From: WTGU01 sp965242855
GTDB lineage: Bacteria > Pseudomonadota > Alphaproteobacteria > UBA828
DNA: 64,000 nucleotides
Reading direction: 5' to 3'
Assembly (NCBI GenBank): GCA_965242855.1
Contig: OZ251509.1
Span: 3,348,001 to 3,412,000 of the forward strand
In this document: piece by piece, positions 8,193-16,994 of the stretch
How the letters are laid out: each line of letters starts with the position of its first letter
Position numbering within the stretch: position 1 is the first letter of the stretch
Made by a program: the position numbers and the translations under genes
Notes under the pieces: model-generated
The model's input: only the letters and a program-made list of their open reading frames with translations
What the model was told of the DNA's origin: nothing
The model's database searches: none

Positions 8193-9023
8193 ATGCGGCT
8201 TCCCTGGGTCCTACTGCTGTGCGCGGCGCTCGCCGCCTGCGGCGTCCTGCCCCGCCCGTTCCAGCCGCCCGGGAAGGAGCGGGCGGAACGGCTCGTCCCC
8301 CGCCTCGGCGCCTGGGCGGGCGTCGTCGTGCGCCCGGTCGAGGGGCTGCCGCCGGCGCTTGCCGCCGCCCTGGCGGAAAGCGTCGTGCGCGCGCTGGACG
8401 CGCGGGGCGTGCCGGCGAGCGCGCGCTTCACCAACCGGGCTGGGCTGCGGCTGACCGGGCGGGCCGCGGGCCATGGTCTGCTGTGGTCCCTGGTCGGTCC
8501 CGACGGCGCGACGACGCTCAGGCTCGAGGAGCCGAAGCCGCGCGCCGCCTGGGCCGACACGACGGTGCTCGATGCGGACGCCATCGCCGAACGCGCCGCC
8601 GCGCGGATCGCCGCCGCCCTCGAACCGCCCGCGCCCGGCGCGAAGACGGCGCCGCCGGTCGTCCTGTGGTCGATCGACGGCGCCCCCGGCGACGGCGGGC
8701 CGGAACTGCGCCGCGCCATGCGGCGCTCCCTCGCCGACGCCGGCGTGGCGCTCGTCGCAACCCCGGGCGACGAAACGCTGCTCCTGCTGGGCAGCGTGCA
8801 CCGCGCGCCGGACGGGCGCGGGCGGGCGCTCGAGAGCGTCGAGATCGCGTGGACGGTGCTGCGCCCCGACGGCACCGGGCTCGGCACCGTCGTCCAGACC
8901 GACAGCGTCCCGGCGGGGCGGCTCGGCGGCGCCTGGGGGGCGCTCGCCGACGAAGTGGCGGCCGCCGCCGCACCGGCGGTCGCCGCGATGCTCCGGCAGG
9001 CGGCGCTGCGCGCGGAGCGGTAA
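8193..9023 (+). CDS. predicted lipoprotein of unknown function
   Basis: A 276-residue protein with a clear type II signal: MRLPWVLLLCAALAACG, lipobox LAAC with Cys at residue 16, followed by a proline-rich linker. The body is an alternation of Ala-rich helices and short strands, with repeats of the theme ALAESVVRALDARGV and a central VVLWSIDGAPGDGG that may begin a second similar domain. I do not recognise a named family. The start is fixed by the signal peptide; the longer open frame upstream is a pgeF shadow. It is probably the last gene of the yqgE-lgt operon and a substrate of its own Lgt. Confidence 0.8.
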   Translation: MRLPWVLLLCAALAACGVLPRPFQPPGKERAERLVPRLGAWAGVVVRPVEGLPPALAAALAESVVRALDARGVPASARFTNRAGLRLTGRAAGHGLLWSLVGPDGATTLRLEEPKPRAAWADTTVLDADAIAERAAARIAAALEPPAPGAKTAPPVVLWSIDGAPGDGGPELRRAMRRSLADAGVALVATPGDETLLLLGSVHRAPDGRGRALESVEIAWTVLRPDGTGLGTVVQTDSVPAGRLGGAWGALADEVAAAAAPAVAAMLRQAALRAER

Positions 9024-9028
9024 CGCCG

Positions 9029-9057
9029 TTTACAGCGCACGGGCGTGTTGATACAGT
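9029..9057 (+). promoter_or_regulatory. sigma-70-like promoter for prs
   Basis: TTTACA (9029-9034), 17-base spacer, TACAGT (9052-9057), about 65 bases before the prs ATG. A GC stem-loop (8-bp arms 9065-9072 and 9082-9089, 9-base loop) would lie near the 5' end of the transcript. It has no following T-run, so it is a leader structure rather than a terminator. Confidence 0.4.
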
Positions 9058-9121
9058 CCGCCGCCCCGGAGCCTCGAGGGTGCTCCGGGCGCCGCCGTCC
9101 GCCCCGGGGAATCGTCCATCG

Positions 9122-10054
9122 ATGAAGCTCGTCGCCGGAAACAGCAACCGGCCGCTGGCCGAGGCGATCGCGACGGCGCTCGAAACGGACCTGACCCGGA
9201 CCTCGATCCGGCGGTTCTCCGATTCCGAGGTGTTCGTCGAGATCCTCGAAAACGTGCGCGGCGAGGACGTCTTCCTGATCCAGTCCACGTCGACGCCGAC
9301 CAACGACAACCTGATGGAGCTTCTGGTCTGCCTCGACGCCCTGAAGCGCGCCTCGGCGCACCGGGTGACGGCGGTGATGCCCTATTTCGGCTACGCCCGG
9401 CAGGACCGGAAGTCCGCGCCCCGAACGCCGATCTCGGCCAAGCTCGTCGCCAACCTGATCGAGGCGAGCGGCGCCAACCGGGTCCTCACCCTCGACCTGC
9501 ACGCCGGCCAGATCCAGGGGTTCTTCGACATCCCGGTGGACAACCTCTACGCCGCGCCGGTCATGGCCGAGGACATAGAACGGAGCCTGGACGGCCGGCC
9601 GCTGGTCTTCGTCTCGCCCGACGTCGGCGGCGTCCTGCGCGCGCGGGCGATCGCCAAGCGCTTCGGCGCCGATCTCTCGATCATCGACAAACGGCGCGAG
9701 CGGGCCGGTCGGTCAGAGGTGATGAACGTCATCGGCGACGTCGAGGGCCGGTGCTGCGTCGTCATCGACGACATCATCGATTCGGCCGGCACGCTCTGCA
9801 ACGCGGCCGCCGCCCTCAAGGACGCGGGCGCGCGCGAGGTCCACGGTTACGCCTCTCACGCGGTGCTTTCCGGCGACGCGGCGGCGCGGGTCTCGTCGTC
9901 GGCGCTCGAATCCCTGGTGGTCACGGACAGCATCCGGGTGACCGACGCCGTGCGTCAATCGGAGACCATCCGCGTCCTGTCGATCGCCCGGCTGATGGCC
10001 GAATCGATCCGCCGCATCAGCGCGGAAAGCTCGGTCTCCAGCCTGTTCGACTGA
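9122..10054 (+). CDS. prs: ribose-phosphate pyrophosphokinase (PRPP synthetase)
   Basis: A 310-residue class I PRPP synthetase. It makes phosphoribosyl pyrophosphate from ribose 5-phosphate and ATP for nucleotide, histidine and tryptophan synthesis. Visible signatures are MPYFGYARQDRKS (flexible-loop/ATP region), DLHAGQIQGFFDIPVDNL (PRPP synthetase signature) and the PRPP loop VVIDDIIDSAGTL. Length and start (MKLVAGNSNRPLA) match the family exactly. It leads the conserved rightward set prs-rplY-pth-ychF. Confidence 0.97.
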   Translation: MKLVAGNSNRPLAEAIATALETDLTRTSIRRFSDSEVFVEILENVRGEDVFLIQSTSTPTNDNLMELLVCLDALKRASAHRVTAVMPYFGYARQDRKSAPRTPISAKLVANLIEASGANRVLTLDLHAGQIQGFFDIPVDNLYAAPVMAEDIERSLDGRPLVFVSPDVGGVLRARAIAKRFGADLSIIDKRRERAGRSEVMNVIGDVEGRCCVVIDDIIDSAGTLCNAAAALKDAGAREVHGYASHAVLSGDAAARVSSSALESLVVTDSIRVTDAVRQSETIRVLSIARLMAESIRRISAESSVSSLFD

Positions 10055-10086
10055 GCGGACGCCCCGAACCCCGAGGAAACGCGACC

Positions 10087-10773
10087 ATGAGTGAACCGCA
10101 GACCATCGACGCCCTGCCCCGCGCGCCGCGCGGCAAGGGCGGCGCGCGCGCGCTTCGGCGCGAAGGGCGAATGCCGGCCGTCGTCTACGGCGGCGGCGAC
10201 GCGCCGCTCTGCATCTCCCTCGAGCGGAGCGCGCTCGAACGCGAGCTCGAACGCGGCGGCTTCTTCGCCCGCCTCTACGACCTCGCGGTGGACGGCGACG
10301 CGATCCGCGTCCTGCCGCGTGAGGTGCAGGTGGATCCCGTGACCGACGCGCCGCTTCACGTGGACTTCGTCCGCTTCGTCGCCGGCGCCAAGCTCGCCGT
10401 ATCGGTCGCCGTCCGCTTCGAGGGCCAGGACGAATCCGAGGGCCTGAAGCGCGGCGGCGTCCTCAACGTGGTCCGCCACGAAGTCGAGCTCCTGTCCCCG
10501 CTCGACGCGATCCCCCCGCACATCGTGGCGGACGTCTCCGGCTGCGGCATCGGCGACAGCATTCACATCAGCGACATCGACCTCCCGGAAGGCGTCGCGC
10601 CGACCATCACCGACCGGGACTTCACCATCGCCACCATCGCCGCGCCGACGGTGGTGGCCGAGGAAGACGAAGAGGGCGAGGAAGGCGAGGAGCAGGAGGC
10701 CGCGGAGGCCGACGAGGACGCCCAGGCGGGCGATGCCGAGGCGGCGGACGCGGAGGGGCGCGACGAGTCCTAG
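10087..10773 (+). CDS. rplY: large ribosomal subunit protein bL25 (CTC type)
   Basis: A 228-residue two-domain bL25/general stress protein CTC. The N-terminal 5S-rRNA-binding domain has RREGRMPAVVYGGG; the TL5-type C-domain has VDPVTDAPLHVDFVRF and DIDLPEGVAPTI. The last 45 or so residues are an acidic Glu/Asp/Ala tail, common in alphaproteobacterial bL25. It binds 5S rRNA in the large subunit. Start: ATG 33 bases after prs, with a GAGGAAACGCGACC ribosome-site region. It is followed closely by pth, its usual neighbour. Confidence 0.95.
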   Translation: MSEPQTIDALPRAPRGKGGARALRREGRMPAVVYGGGDAPLCISLERSALERELERGGFFARLYDLAVDGDAIRVLPREVQVDPVTDAPLHVDFVRFVAGAKLAVSVAVRFEGQDESEGLKRGGVLNVVRHEVELLSPLDAIPPHIVADVSGCGIGDSIHISDIDLPEGVAPTITDRDFTIATIAAPTVVAEEDEEGEEGEEQEAAEADEDAQAGDAEAADAEGRDES

Positions 10774-10807
10774 GGTCGCGCTCCCCCGCCGGGGCGTCGC
10801 GCGACCG

Positions 10808-11452
10808 GTGGGCGCCCCGGTCCGCCTTCTCGTGGGCCTCGGCAATCCCGGCGTCGGGGCGGCGGGCAATCGCCACAACGCAGGCTTCATGGCCCTCGAC
10901 GCACTGGCGACGCGCCACGACCTCGGCGCCTTCAGGCCGCGCGCGCGGTTCCAGGGCGCGATCGCCGAGGGGCGCGTGGGCGGATGCGCGGTGCGCGCGC
11001 TCAAGCCGCAGACCTACATGAACGAATCGGGACGCGCCGTCGGCGCGGCGATGCGCTTCTACCGCCTGGCCCCGACGGCGGTCGTCGTCCTGCACGACGA
11101 GATCGACCTGGCCGCCGGCAAGGTCCGCGCGAAGCGAGGCGGCGGCGTCGCCGGCCACAACGGCCTCCGCAGCGTGCGCGCCCATGTCGGCGCGGATTTC
11201 TGGCGGGTGCGGATCGGCGTCGGCCATCCCGGCGACGGCGACCGGGTGCGGGCATACGTGCTGTCCGACTTCTCCCGCGCCGACGAATCGTGGCTGGCGC
11301 CGACCCTGGAGGCGGTCGCCGACGCCTTCCCCCGGCTGCTCGCCGGCGACGCCGGCGGCTTCATGAGCCGCGTCGCGCTCCTCGCCACGCCGCCACGCCC
11401 CGCTGCCGGCCGGGGCGACGGCCAGGATGCCGGAACGCCGGATGGGCTTTAG
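10808..11452 (+). CDS. pth: peptidyl-tRNA hydrolase
   Basis: A 214-residue Pth. The family motifs are LLVGLGNPG, GNRHNAGFMALD with catalytic His and Asn, KPQTYMNESG, VLHDEIDL with the catalytic Asp, and GVAGHNGLRSV. It recycles peptidyl-tRNAs dropped from the ribosome. No ATG fits the usual N-terminus. The GTG at 10808 gives VGAPVRLLVGLGNPG; an ATG at 10733 would overlap rplY and add a non-homologous Arg-rich leader. The 3' end overlaps ychF by about ten bases. Confidence 0.93.
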   Translation: MGAPVRLLVGLGNPGVGAAGNRHNAGFMALDALATRHDLGAFRPRARFQGAIAEGRVGGCAVRALKPQTYMNESGRAVGAAMRFYRLAPTAVVVLHDEIDLAAGKVRAKRGGGVAGHNGLRSVRAHVGADFWRVRIGVGHPGDGDRVRAYVLSDFSRADESWLAPTLEAVADAFPRLLAGDAGGFMSRVALLATPPRPAAGRGDGQDAGTPDGL

Positions 11453-12545
11453 ATGCGGCATCGTCGGCCTGCCCAACGTCGGCAAGTCGACCCTGTTCAA
11501 CGCGCTGGCGAGCGCCGGGGCCGCCGAGGTCGGCAACTATCCCTTCTGCACCGTGGAACCCAATGTCGGGCGCGCGGCGGTGCCGGACCGGGCGCTGGAA
11601 GAGGTGGCGCGGCTCGCCGGCGCGCGCAGGGTGGTCCCCGCCGCGCTGGACGTGGTCGACATCGCGGGCCTCGTCGCCGGCGCCAGCACGGGCGAGGGGC
11701 TCGGCAACCGCTTCCTGGGCCACGTCCGCGAGGTGGACGCGCTGCTCCATGTGGTCCGCTGCTTCGAGGACGAACGGATCGTCCATCCCTCCGGCCCGGT
11801 GGCTCCGCTTCGCGACATCGCGCTGGTCGAGACCGAGCTCGCGCTCGCCGATCTCCAGAGCCTCGAGCGCCAGCGCGAAGGTGCGACCAAGCGCGCCCGC
11901 GGCGGGGACGAGGAGGCCCGCGACCGGCTCGCCGCCATCGAGCGGGCGCTGCCTGCGCTGGAGGAGGGCCGCCCGCTGCGCGAAAGCGACTTCCCGGACC
12001 AGGCGGCCCGGCGCGGCGGCGCGGCGCTTCGCCTCCTCAGCGCGAAGCCGGTGCTCTACGTGTGCAACGTCGAGGAAGCGAGCGCGGCCACGGGCAACCG
12101 GCACAGCACGGCGGTCGCCGGGCACGCGGCGCGCGCCGGCACGGGCCAGGTCGCGATCTCGGCGGAGATCGAGGCGGAGATCGCGCGCCTCGACGACTCC
12201 GCCGAGAAGGCGGCGTTCCTCGACGCGCTCGGCCTCGACGCGCCGGGGCTGGAGCGCGTGATCCGGGCCGGCCACCGCCTCCTCGGCCTGATCCGCTTCA
12301 TCACGGCCAACGGCGAGGAGGCGCGCGCCTGGCCCGTCGCCGCGGGCGCGACGGCGGTCGAGGCCGCCGGGCGCGTCCATACCGACTTCGCCCGCGGTTT
12401 CATCTGCGCGGAGACGATCGCGGCCGACGAATTGATCGCCCTGGGTGGCGAGCGGGCGGCCCGCGCCCGGGGGAAGATGCGCCAGGAGGGGCGGGACTAC
12501 CTCGTCCGCGACGGCGACGTCATGCTGTTCCGTTTCAACCTGTAG
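11442..12545 (+). CDS. ychF: redox-regulated ATPase YchF (Obg-like)
   Basis: A 367-residue Obg-family P-loop NTPase. Motifs are GLPNVGKSTLFNAL (G1), DIAGLVAGASTGEGLGNRF (G3 region) and CNVEE in the G4 position, which accounts for ATP rather than GTP preference. A C-terminal TGS domain ends in VRDGDVMLFRFNL. YchF/OLA1 associates with ribosomes and influences oxidative-stress responses. The start MGFRCGIVGLPNVGKS is preferred; an ATG five codons upstream is possible. The pth-ychF adjacency is conserved across bacteria. Confidence 0.96.
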   Translation: MGFRCGIVGLPNVGKSTLFNALASAGAAEVGNYPFCTVEPNVGRAAVPDRALEEVARLAGARRVVPAALDVVDIAGLVAGASTGEGLGNRFLGHVREVDALLHVVRCFEDERIVHPSGPVAPLRDIALVETELALADLQSLERQREGATKRARGGDEEARDRLAAIERALPALEEGRPLRESDFPDQAARRGGAALRLLSAKPVLYVCNVEEASAATGNRHSTAVAGHAARAGTGQVAISAEIEAEIARLDDSAEKAAFLDALGLDAPGLERVIRAGHRLLGLIRFITANGEEARAWPVAAGATAVEAAGRVHTDFARGFICAETIAADELIALGGERAARARGKMRQEGRDYLVRDGDVMLFRFNL

Positions 12546-12613
12546 CGCCGCCCCGCCTTGATCTGCTATGTGACGGGGCACACGAGGCGACGATGAAGAA
12601 GGAGGCAACGACG

Positions 12614-13282
12614 ATGGGCGCAGTTGTCCGGCTCACCGCGGATGACGGTCACGTTCTCGACGCATATCGCGTCGCGCCGGACGGGGAACCGAAGGCGGGG
12701 CTCGTCCTGGTGCAGGAAATCTTCGGGGTCAACGACCACATCAAGTCGGTCTGCGACGGCTTCGCAGCGGAGGGCTACCTCGTCCTGGCGCCGGCGCTCT
12801 TCGACCGGAAGGCGCCGGGGACCGCCCTCGACTACACCGCGGGAACGGTCGACCGGGGCCGGGCGCTGAAAGCCGACATCGGCTGGGAAGGGCCGGTCCA
12901 GGACATCAAGGCCGGCGCCGACGCGCTCGAAGGCGCGACGAAGGTCGGCGTGGTCGGCTATTGCTGGGGCGGCTCGCTCGCCTGGCTCTCGGCCTGCCGG
13001 CTCGCGTTCGACGCGGCGGTCGGCTACTACGGCGGCAACATCGTCGAGTTCGTCGGCGAAACGCCCCGTTGCCCGACGATGCTGCACTTCGGCACCGAGG
13101 ACGAGGGCATTCCCATGACGGACGTGGACGAGGTCAGGGCAACCCACCCGGACGTCACGGTCCACATCTACCAGGGCGCCGGCCACGGCTTCAATTGCGA
13201 CCGGCGGGCGGATTACCACGCGGAAGCCGCGGCGCTCGCGCGCGAGCGCACCCTCGCCCACCTCACGCGCTGTCTGGGCTGA
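12614..13282 (+). CDS. dienelactone hydrolase family protein
   Basis: A 222-residue alpha/beta hydrolase with the Cys-Asp-His triad of dienelactone hydrolases: C117 in VVGYCWGGSLAW, Asp in FGTEDEGIP and His in GAGHGFNCD. The N-terminus MGAVVRLTADDGHVLDAY is standard. AAGGAGG eight bases before the ATG at 12614 fixes the start over the ATG at 12593. The classical reaction opens dienelactone to maleylacetate, but no chlorocatechol genes are near, so the physiological ester is unknown. The gene stands between ychF and mtnP. Confidence 0.9.
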   Translation: MGAVVRLTADDGHVLDAYRVAPDGEPKAGLVLVQEIFGVNDHIKSVCDGFAAEGYLVLAPALFDRKAPGTALDYTAGTVDRGRALKADIGWEGPVQDIKAGADALEGATKVGVVGYCWGGSLAWLSACRLAFDAAVGYYGGNIVEFVGETPRCPTMLHFGTEDEGIPMTDVDEVRATHPDVTVHIYQGAGHGFNCDRRADYHAEAAALARERTLAHLTRCLG

Positions 13283-13291
13283 CGACAGCCG

Positions 13292-14176
<885 letters not shown>

Positions 14177-14212
14177 GCCGCGTTTCCCACGCGGCGCGCG
14201 GCTGGCGGCGGG

Positions 14213-14617
14213 TCAGCCGCCCGGCGGCGCGGCGGGGCGATGCCGCTCGACTTCGGCGCCGACTCCCACGGCGTCCGGGTAGATGTCCAGTTTTTCGACC
14301 CGGACCCGCGCCCGCCGCGCGCGCGCGTCGGCGAGGCACAGATCGGCGATCCGGTCGGCCAGGGTTTCGACCAGATTGACGTGGCCGCGGCCGGCGATGG
14401 TCCGGATGCCGTCCACGATCGTTTCGTAGGAAAGGACGTTGGCGATGCCGTCCTCGAGCGGCCGCTCCTCGCAAACCACGTCGATCTCGACGTCGATCCG
14501 CACCCGTTGCTTGCCGCCGCGCTCATGGGCGTGAACGCCGATCGCGCAGGCGACGACGAGATTCCGGATGAAGACCCGCCGTTCGCTCCGCGGCCGCACC
14601 TGCTCCGCCGCGGTCAT
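14213..14617 (-). CDS. folB: dihydroneopterin aldolase
   Basis: A 134-residue FolB/FolX-type protein. Signatures: VFIRNLVVACAIGVHAHERG with the conserved Gly-Val-His region, QRVRIDVEIDVV, the LSYETIVDGI helix and VNLVETLADRIADLCL. It splits dihydroneopterin to hydroxymethyl-dihydropterin and glycolaldehyde in folate synthesis. It is the last gene of a leftward operon. Its ATG overlaps the stop of the preceding SDR gene (ATGA), tying it to a pteridine-reductase-like enzyme. Confidence 0.92.
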   Translation of the reverse strand: MTAAEQVRPRSERRVFIRNLVVACAIGVHAHERGGKQRVRIDVEIDVVCEERPLEDGIANVLSYETIVDGIRTIAGRGHVNLVETLADRIADLCLADARARRARVRVEKLDIYPDAVGVGAEVERHRPAAPPGG

Positions 14618-15387
14618 TCCTCGACCCGCTCGTCCCGCGGCATCGCCCAGCCGAGATGCTGGCCACCGTCCAGGGCGATCATCTGCCCGGTGAGCGCGGG
14701 CGCGTCGAGGACGAACCGTATGCCGCGGGAGATTTCCTCCGGCGCTGCGCCGCGCCCGAGCGGCGTCCGCGCGCATTGCGCCGCGAACTGTGCGGCGCTC
14801 TGGCGGGCGCTGGGCAGAACCGGCCCGGGGCCGATGGCGTTCACCCGGATGCGCGGAGCGAGGGCAAGCGCGGCCGTCCGGGTGAACGCCCAGAGGCCGG
14901 CCTTGCTCAGGGTGTAGGAAACGAAATGCGGCGTCAGGTTCCACACCCGCTGGTCGATGAGGTTGACGATGCAGCCCTTCGCCCGCGCGGGCAGGGTGGC
15001 CGCGAACGCCTGGGTGAGGACGAACGGGGCGCGCAGATTGACCGCCATGTGGCGCGTCCATCCCGCCTGGTTGGCGCTGCCGATGTCGTCGTATTCGAAG
15101 ACGGCGGCGTTGTTGACGAGGCAGCCGAGCGGCCCCAGCGCCGCGCTCGCCCGCCCGACCAGGCCCTCGACCTGGGCCTCCTCCATGAAGTCCGCCCGCA
15201 GCGCCACGGCGCGGCCGCCGTCCTCTTCGATCGCGGCGACCAGGGCATGGGCGGCGGCCTCCGAACCGCGGTGGTGCACGGCGACCGCCCAGCCGTCGCG
15301 CGCCAGCGTCAGGGCGATCGCGCGGCCGATTCGCGCCGCGCCGCCGGTGACCAGCGCCGCCCTGGGCATGGCGTCCGGAGCGGCCAT
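14614..15387 (-). CDS. SDR family oxidoreductase, pteridine reductase (FolM/PTR1)-like
   Basis: A 257-residue short-chain dehydrogenase. The cofactor loop is TGGAARIGRAIA (Arg in the NADPH-preferring TGxxxRxG form) and NNAAVF is present. The catalytic pair is Y158 and K162 in SYTLSKAGL. The usual catalytic Ser is replaced by Asp (D145 in IVNLIDQRVW), as in PTR1 and FolM pteridine reductases. The four-base overlap with folB supports a pterin role: reducing dihydrofolate, dihydrobiopterin or dihydromonapterin. Only four bases separate it from the upstream CBS gene, so it probably belongs to the DUF1538 transcript. Confidence 0.85.
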   Translation of the reverse strand: MAAPDAMPRAALVTGGAARIGRAIALTLARDGWAVAVHHRGSEAAAHALVAAIEEDGGRAVALRADFMEEAQVEGLVGRASAALGPLGCLVNNAAVFEYDDIGSANQAGWTRHMAVNLRAPFVLTQAFAATLPARAKGCIVNLIDQRVWNLTPHFVSYTLSKAGLWAFTRTAALALAPRIRVNAIGPGPVLPSARQSAAQFAAQCARTPLGRGAAPEEISRGIRFVLDAPALTGQMIALDGGQHLGWAMPRDERVEE

Positions 15388-15391
15388 CGCC

Positions 15392-15847
15392 TCACCCGCC
15401 TGCCTTCCGCCGGTTTTCCTCGTGCTCGTAGAAGCGGAAGACCATGTCCGTCAGCGTGACGAAGCCGACCGCCTCGTTCCTGTCGATCACCACGCCCCGC
15501 GACAGCCCGAAACGGCCGAGAAGCCGGATCGCGTATTTGATCTCCATGTCCGCGTTCACGGTGAGCACCGGCTTGGACATGATCTCATAGACGTTGACCC
15601 GGTCAGGCGAGCGGTTGCGGGCGATCACCTTGTTGGCGATGTCGGAGACGACGACGATGCCGTATTCGTCGCCGGGCCGGCGCCGCTGGATGACGAGCGA
15701 ACGCACTTGATTCGCCCGCATCCGGTCGAGCGCTTCGCGGACGGTCGCCAAGCCGTCGATCGGGACCGGCATCGGCGTCATCACGTCGCGCACCGTGTTG
15801 AATTTGGCGGCCGGCGGCGCCGCGGCGGCAGTCGCGTTCCGGGTCAT
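15392..15847 (-). CDS. CBS domain protein
   Basis: A 151-residue protein made of two CBS motifs: the first starts VRDVMTPMPVPID and runs to GIVVVSDIANKVI, the second starts VYEIMSKPVLTVNAD and ends AVGFVTLTDMVFRF. CBS pairs bind adenosine nucleotides and gate channels, transporters or enzymes. The ATG overlaps the PII-like stop by four bases, directly downstream of two DUF1538 membrane proteins. It is therefore a likely nucleotide-sensing partner of that transporter. The target is inferred from context only. Confidence 0.9.
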   Translation of the reverse strand: MTRNATAAAAPPAAKFNTVRDVMTPMPVPIDGLATVREALDRMRANQVRSLVIQRRRPGDEYGIVVVSDIANKVIARNRSPDRVNVYEIMSKPVLTVNADMEIKYAIRLLGRFGLSRGVVIDRNEAVGFVTLTDMVFRFYEHEENRRKAGG

Positions 15848-16194
15848 ATCCGATCCTCGATTTCCTGTTTGATCTCGGCGATCTGGTGAGAAAGGCCGAC
15901 CGCGTCCTCGATCGCGATCTGGAACGCGATCCCGGAGCCCGACTTCTCCTCGAAGGCGCCTACCGTCGCGATCTCCTCCAGGACGGTCCGCGCCACGTGC
16001 TCCTCCACGAGGAAGAGCAGGATGCTCCGCTGGCCCGTCAGGCTCAAGCCGAGAAAGGTCTTCCCCGGATGCAGGCCCTCGCCGCGGCAGCCGGTGACGA
16101 TGGTGGCGCCGGTCGCGCCGGCGCGGCGCCCGGCGTCAAGGACGGAATCGGTTTCGTTTTCGTCCACGAGCGCCATGATCAGCTTGAAGCGCAT
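15844..16194 (-). CDS. PII-like nitrogen-regulator-family signalling protein
   Basis: A 116-residue ferredoxin-like-fold protein resembling PII. The N-terminal strand is MRFKLIMALVDENETD; the ATGATIVTGCRGEG segment matches the PII pattern before the T-loop, and the region SILLFLVEEHVARTVLEEI matches the second half. It lacks the tyrosine-bearing T-loop of GlnB, so it is one of the diverged PII-like families that bind nucleotides or bicarbonate and sit next to transporters. GGAGG eight bases upstream fixes the ATG at 16194. It is sandwiched between the DUF1538 genes and the CBS gene. Confidence 0.85.
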   Translation of the reverse strand: MRFKLIMALVDENETDSVLDAGRRAGATGATIVTGCRGEGLHPGKTFLGLSLTGQRSILLFLVEEHVARTVLEEIATVGAFEEKSGSGIAFQIAIEDAVGLSHQIAEIKQEIEDRI

Positions 16195-16207
16195 CCTCCG
16201 GTCCTCC

Positions 16208-16984
16208 TCACGTTGACCGCCGGCGCCGGCGTGCGGCTTCCAGCACCGCCGACAGCTGGGCGTAACCCAGGACCGCGATGATGGCAAAGACGCACGCCAT
16301 CGCGATGAGGCCGAAGCCGTCGATCAGCGGGCTCCGACCGGGCACGTTGGCGGCGAGGCCGAGGCCCAGCGCGGCGACCAGCGGCACGGTCACGGTCGAG
16401 CTCGTGACGCCGCCGGAATCGTAGGCGAGCGGCACGACGGCGCGCGCGGCGAAGATCGTCTGGACGATCACGATGAAGTAGCCGGCCATGACGAGGTAGT
16501 GGAGCGGCAGCCCCGTGACGATGCGGACGGCCCCGAGCCCGACGCCGACCGCGACGCCGACGGCGACGGCGATGCGCAGGCCCCAGGGCCTGATCGCCCC
16601 GCCCGAAATACGGCCGGCCTTGTCCGCGACCGCCATCAGCGACGGCTCCGCGATCGTGGTTCCGAACCCGACGGCCGCGGCGAAGGCATAGACCCAGCCG
16701 TAATCCAGCCAGTGGGCCGCGGCGCCGTTCGCGAGGCCGAGGAAGGCCGGGTCGGTCAGTTGCGCGGCCATCGTCCGGCCGAGGGGAAAGAGCGCGTGTT
16801 CGAGCCCGATGAGGAACAGGACGAGCCCGACCACGACGCAGGCGAAGCCCGCGGCCACCCGGCGGAGATTGGCGGGCCGCTGGCGCAGGACGGCGATCTG
16901 GAAGAACAGCACCAGGCCGGCCAGCGGAGCCACGTCGCGCAGCGTCGCGAGGCCCACCTGCGGGACGAGGGCGATCAGTTCCAT
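16208..16984 (-). CDS. DUF1538 family membrane protein (second of pair)
   Basis: A 258-residue polytopic protein with about seven hydrophobic segments. DUF1538 marks are the GFGTTIAEPSLMAVADKAG loop and PLAYDSGGVTSSTVTVPLV, with GRSPLIDGFGLIA near the C-terminus. A pair of DUF1538 proteins (UmpA/UmpB) has been reported from Halomonas as a two-component Na+/H+ antiporter; I recall this and have not checked it. The gene follows its paralogue by 10 bases and precedes the PII-like gene by 13 bases. Confidence 0.88.
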   Translation of the reverse strand: MELIALVPQVGLATLRDVAPLAGLVLFFQIAVLRQRPANLRRVAAGFACVVVGLVLFLIGLEHALFPLGRTMAAQLTDPAFLGLANGAAAHWLDYGWVYAFAAAVGFGTTIAEPSLMAVADKAGRISGGAIRPWGLRIAVAVGVAVGVGLGAVRIVTGLPLHYLVMAGYFIVIVQTIFAARAVVPLAYDSGGVTSSTVTVPLVAALGLGLAANVPGRSPLIDGFGLIAMACVFAIIAVLGYAQLSAVLEAARRRRRST

Positions 16985-16994
16985 CGCGCCGCGC

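Noticed and set aside
9065..9089. Terminator behind the lipoprotein gene
   Set aside because: The stem-loop is strong but is not followed by a T-run and lies downstream of the prs promoter candidate, so a leader structure is more likely.
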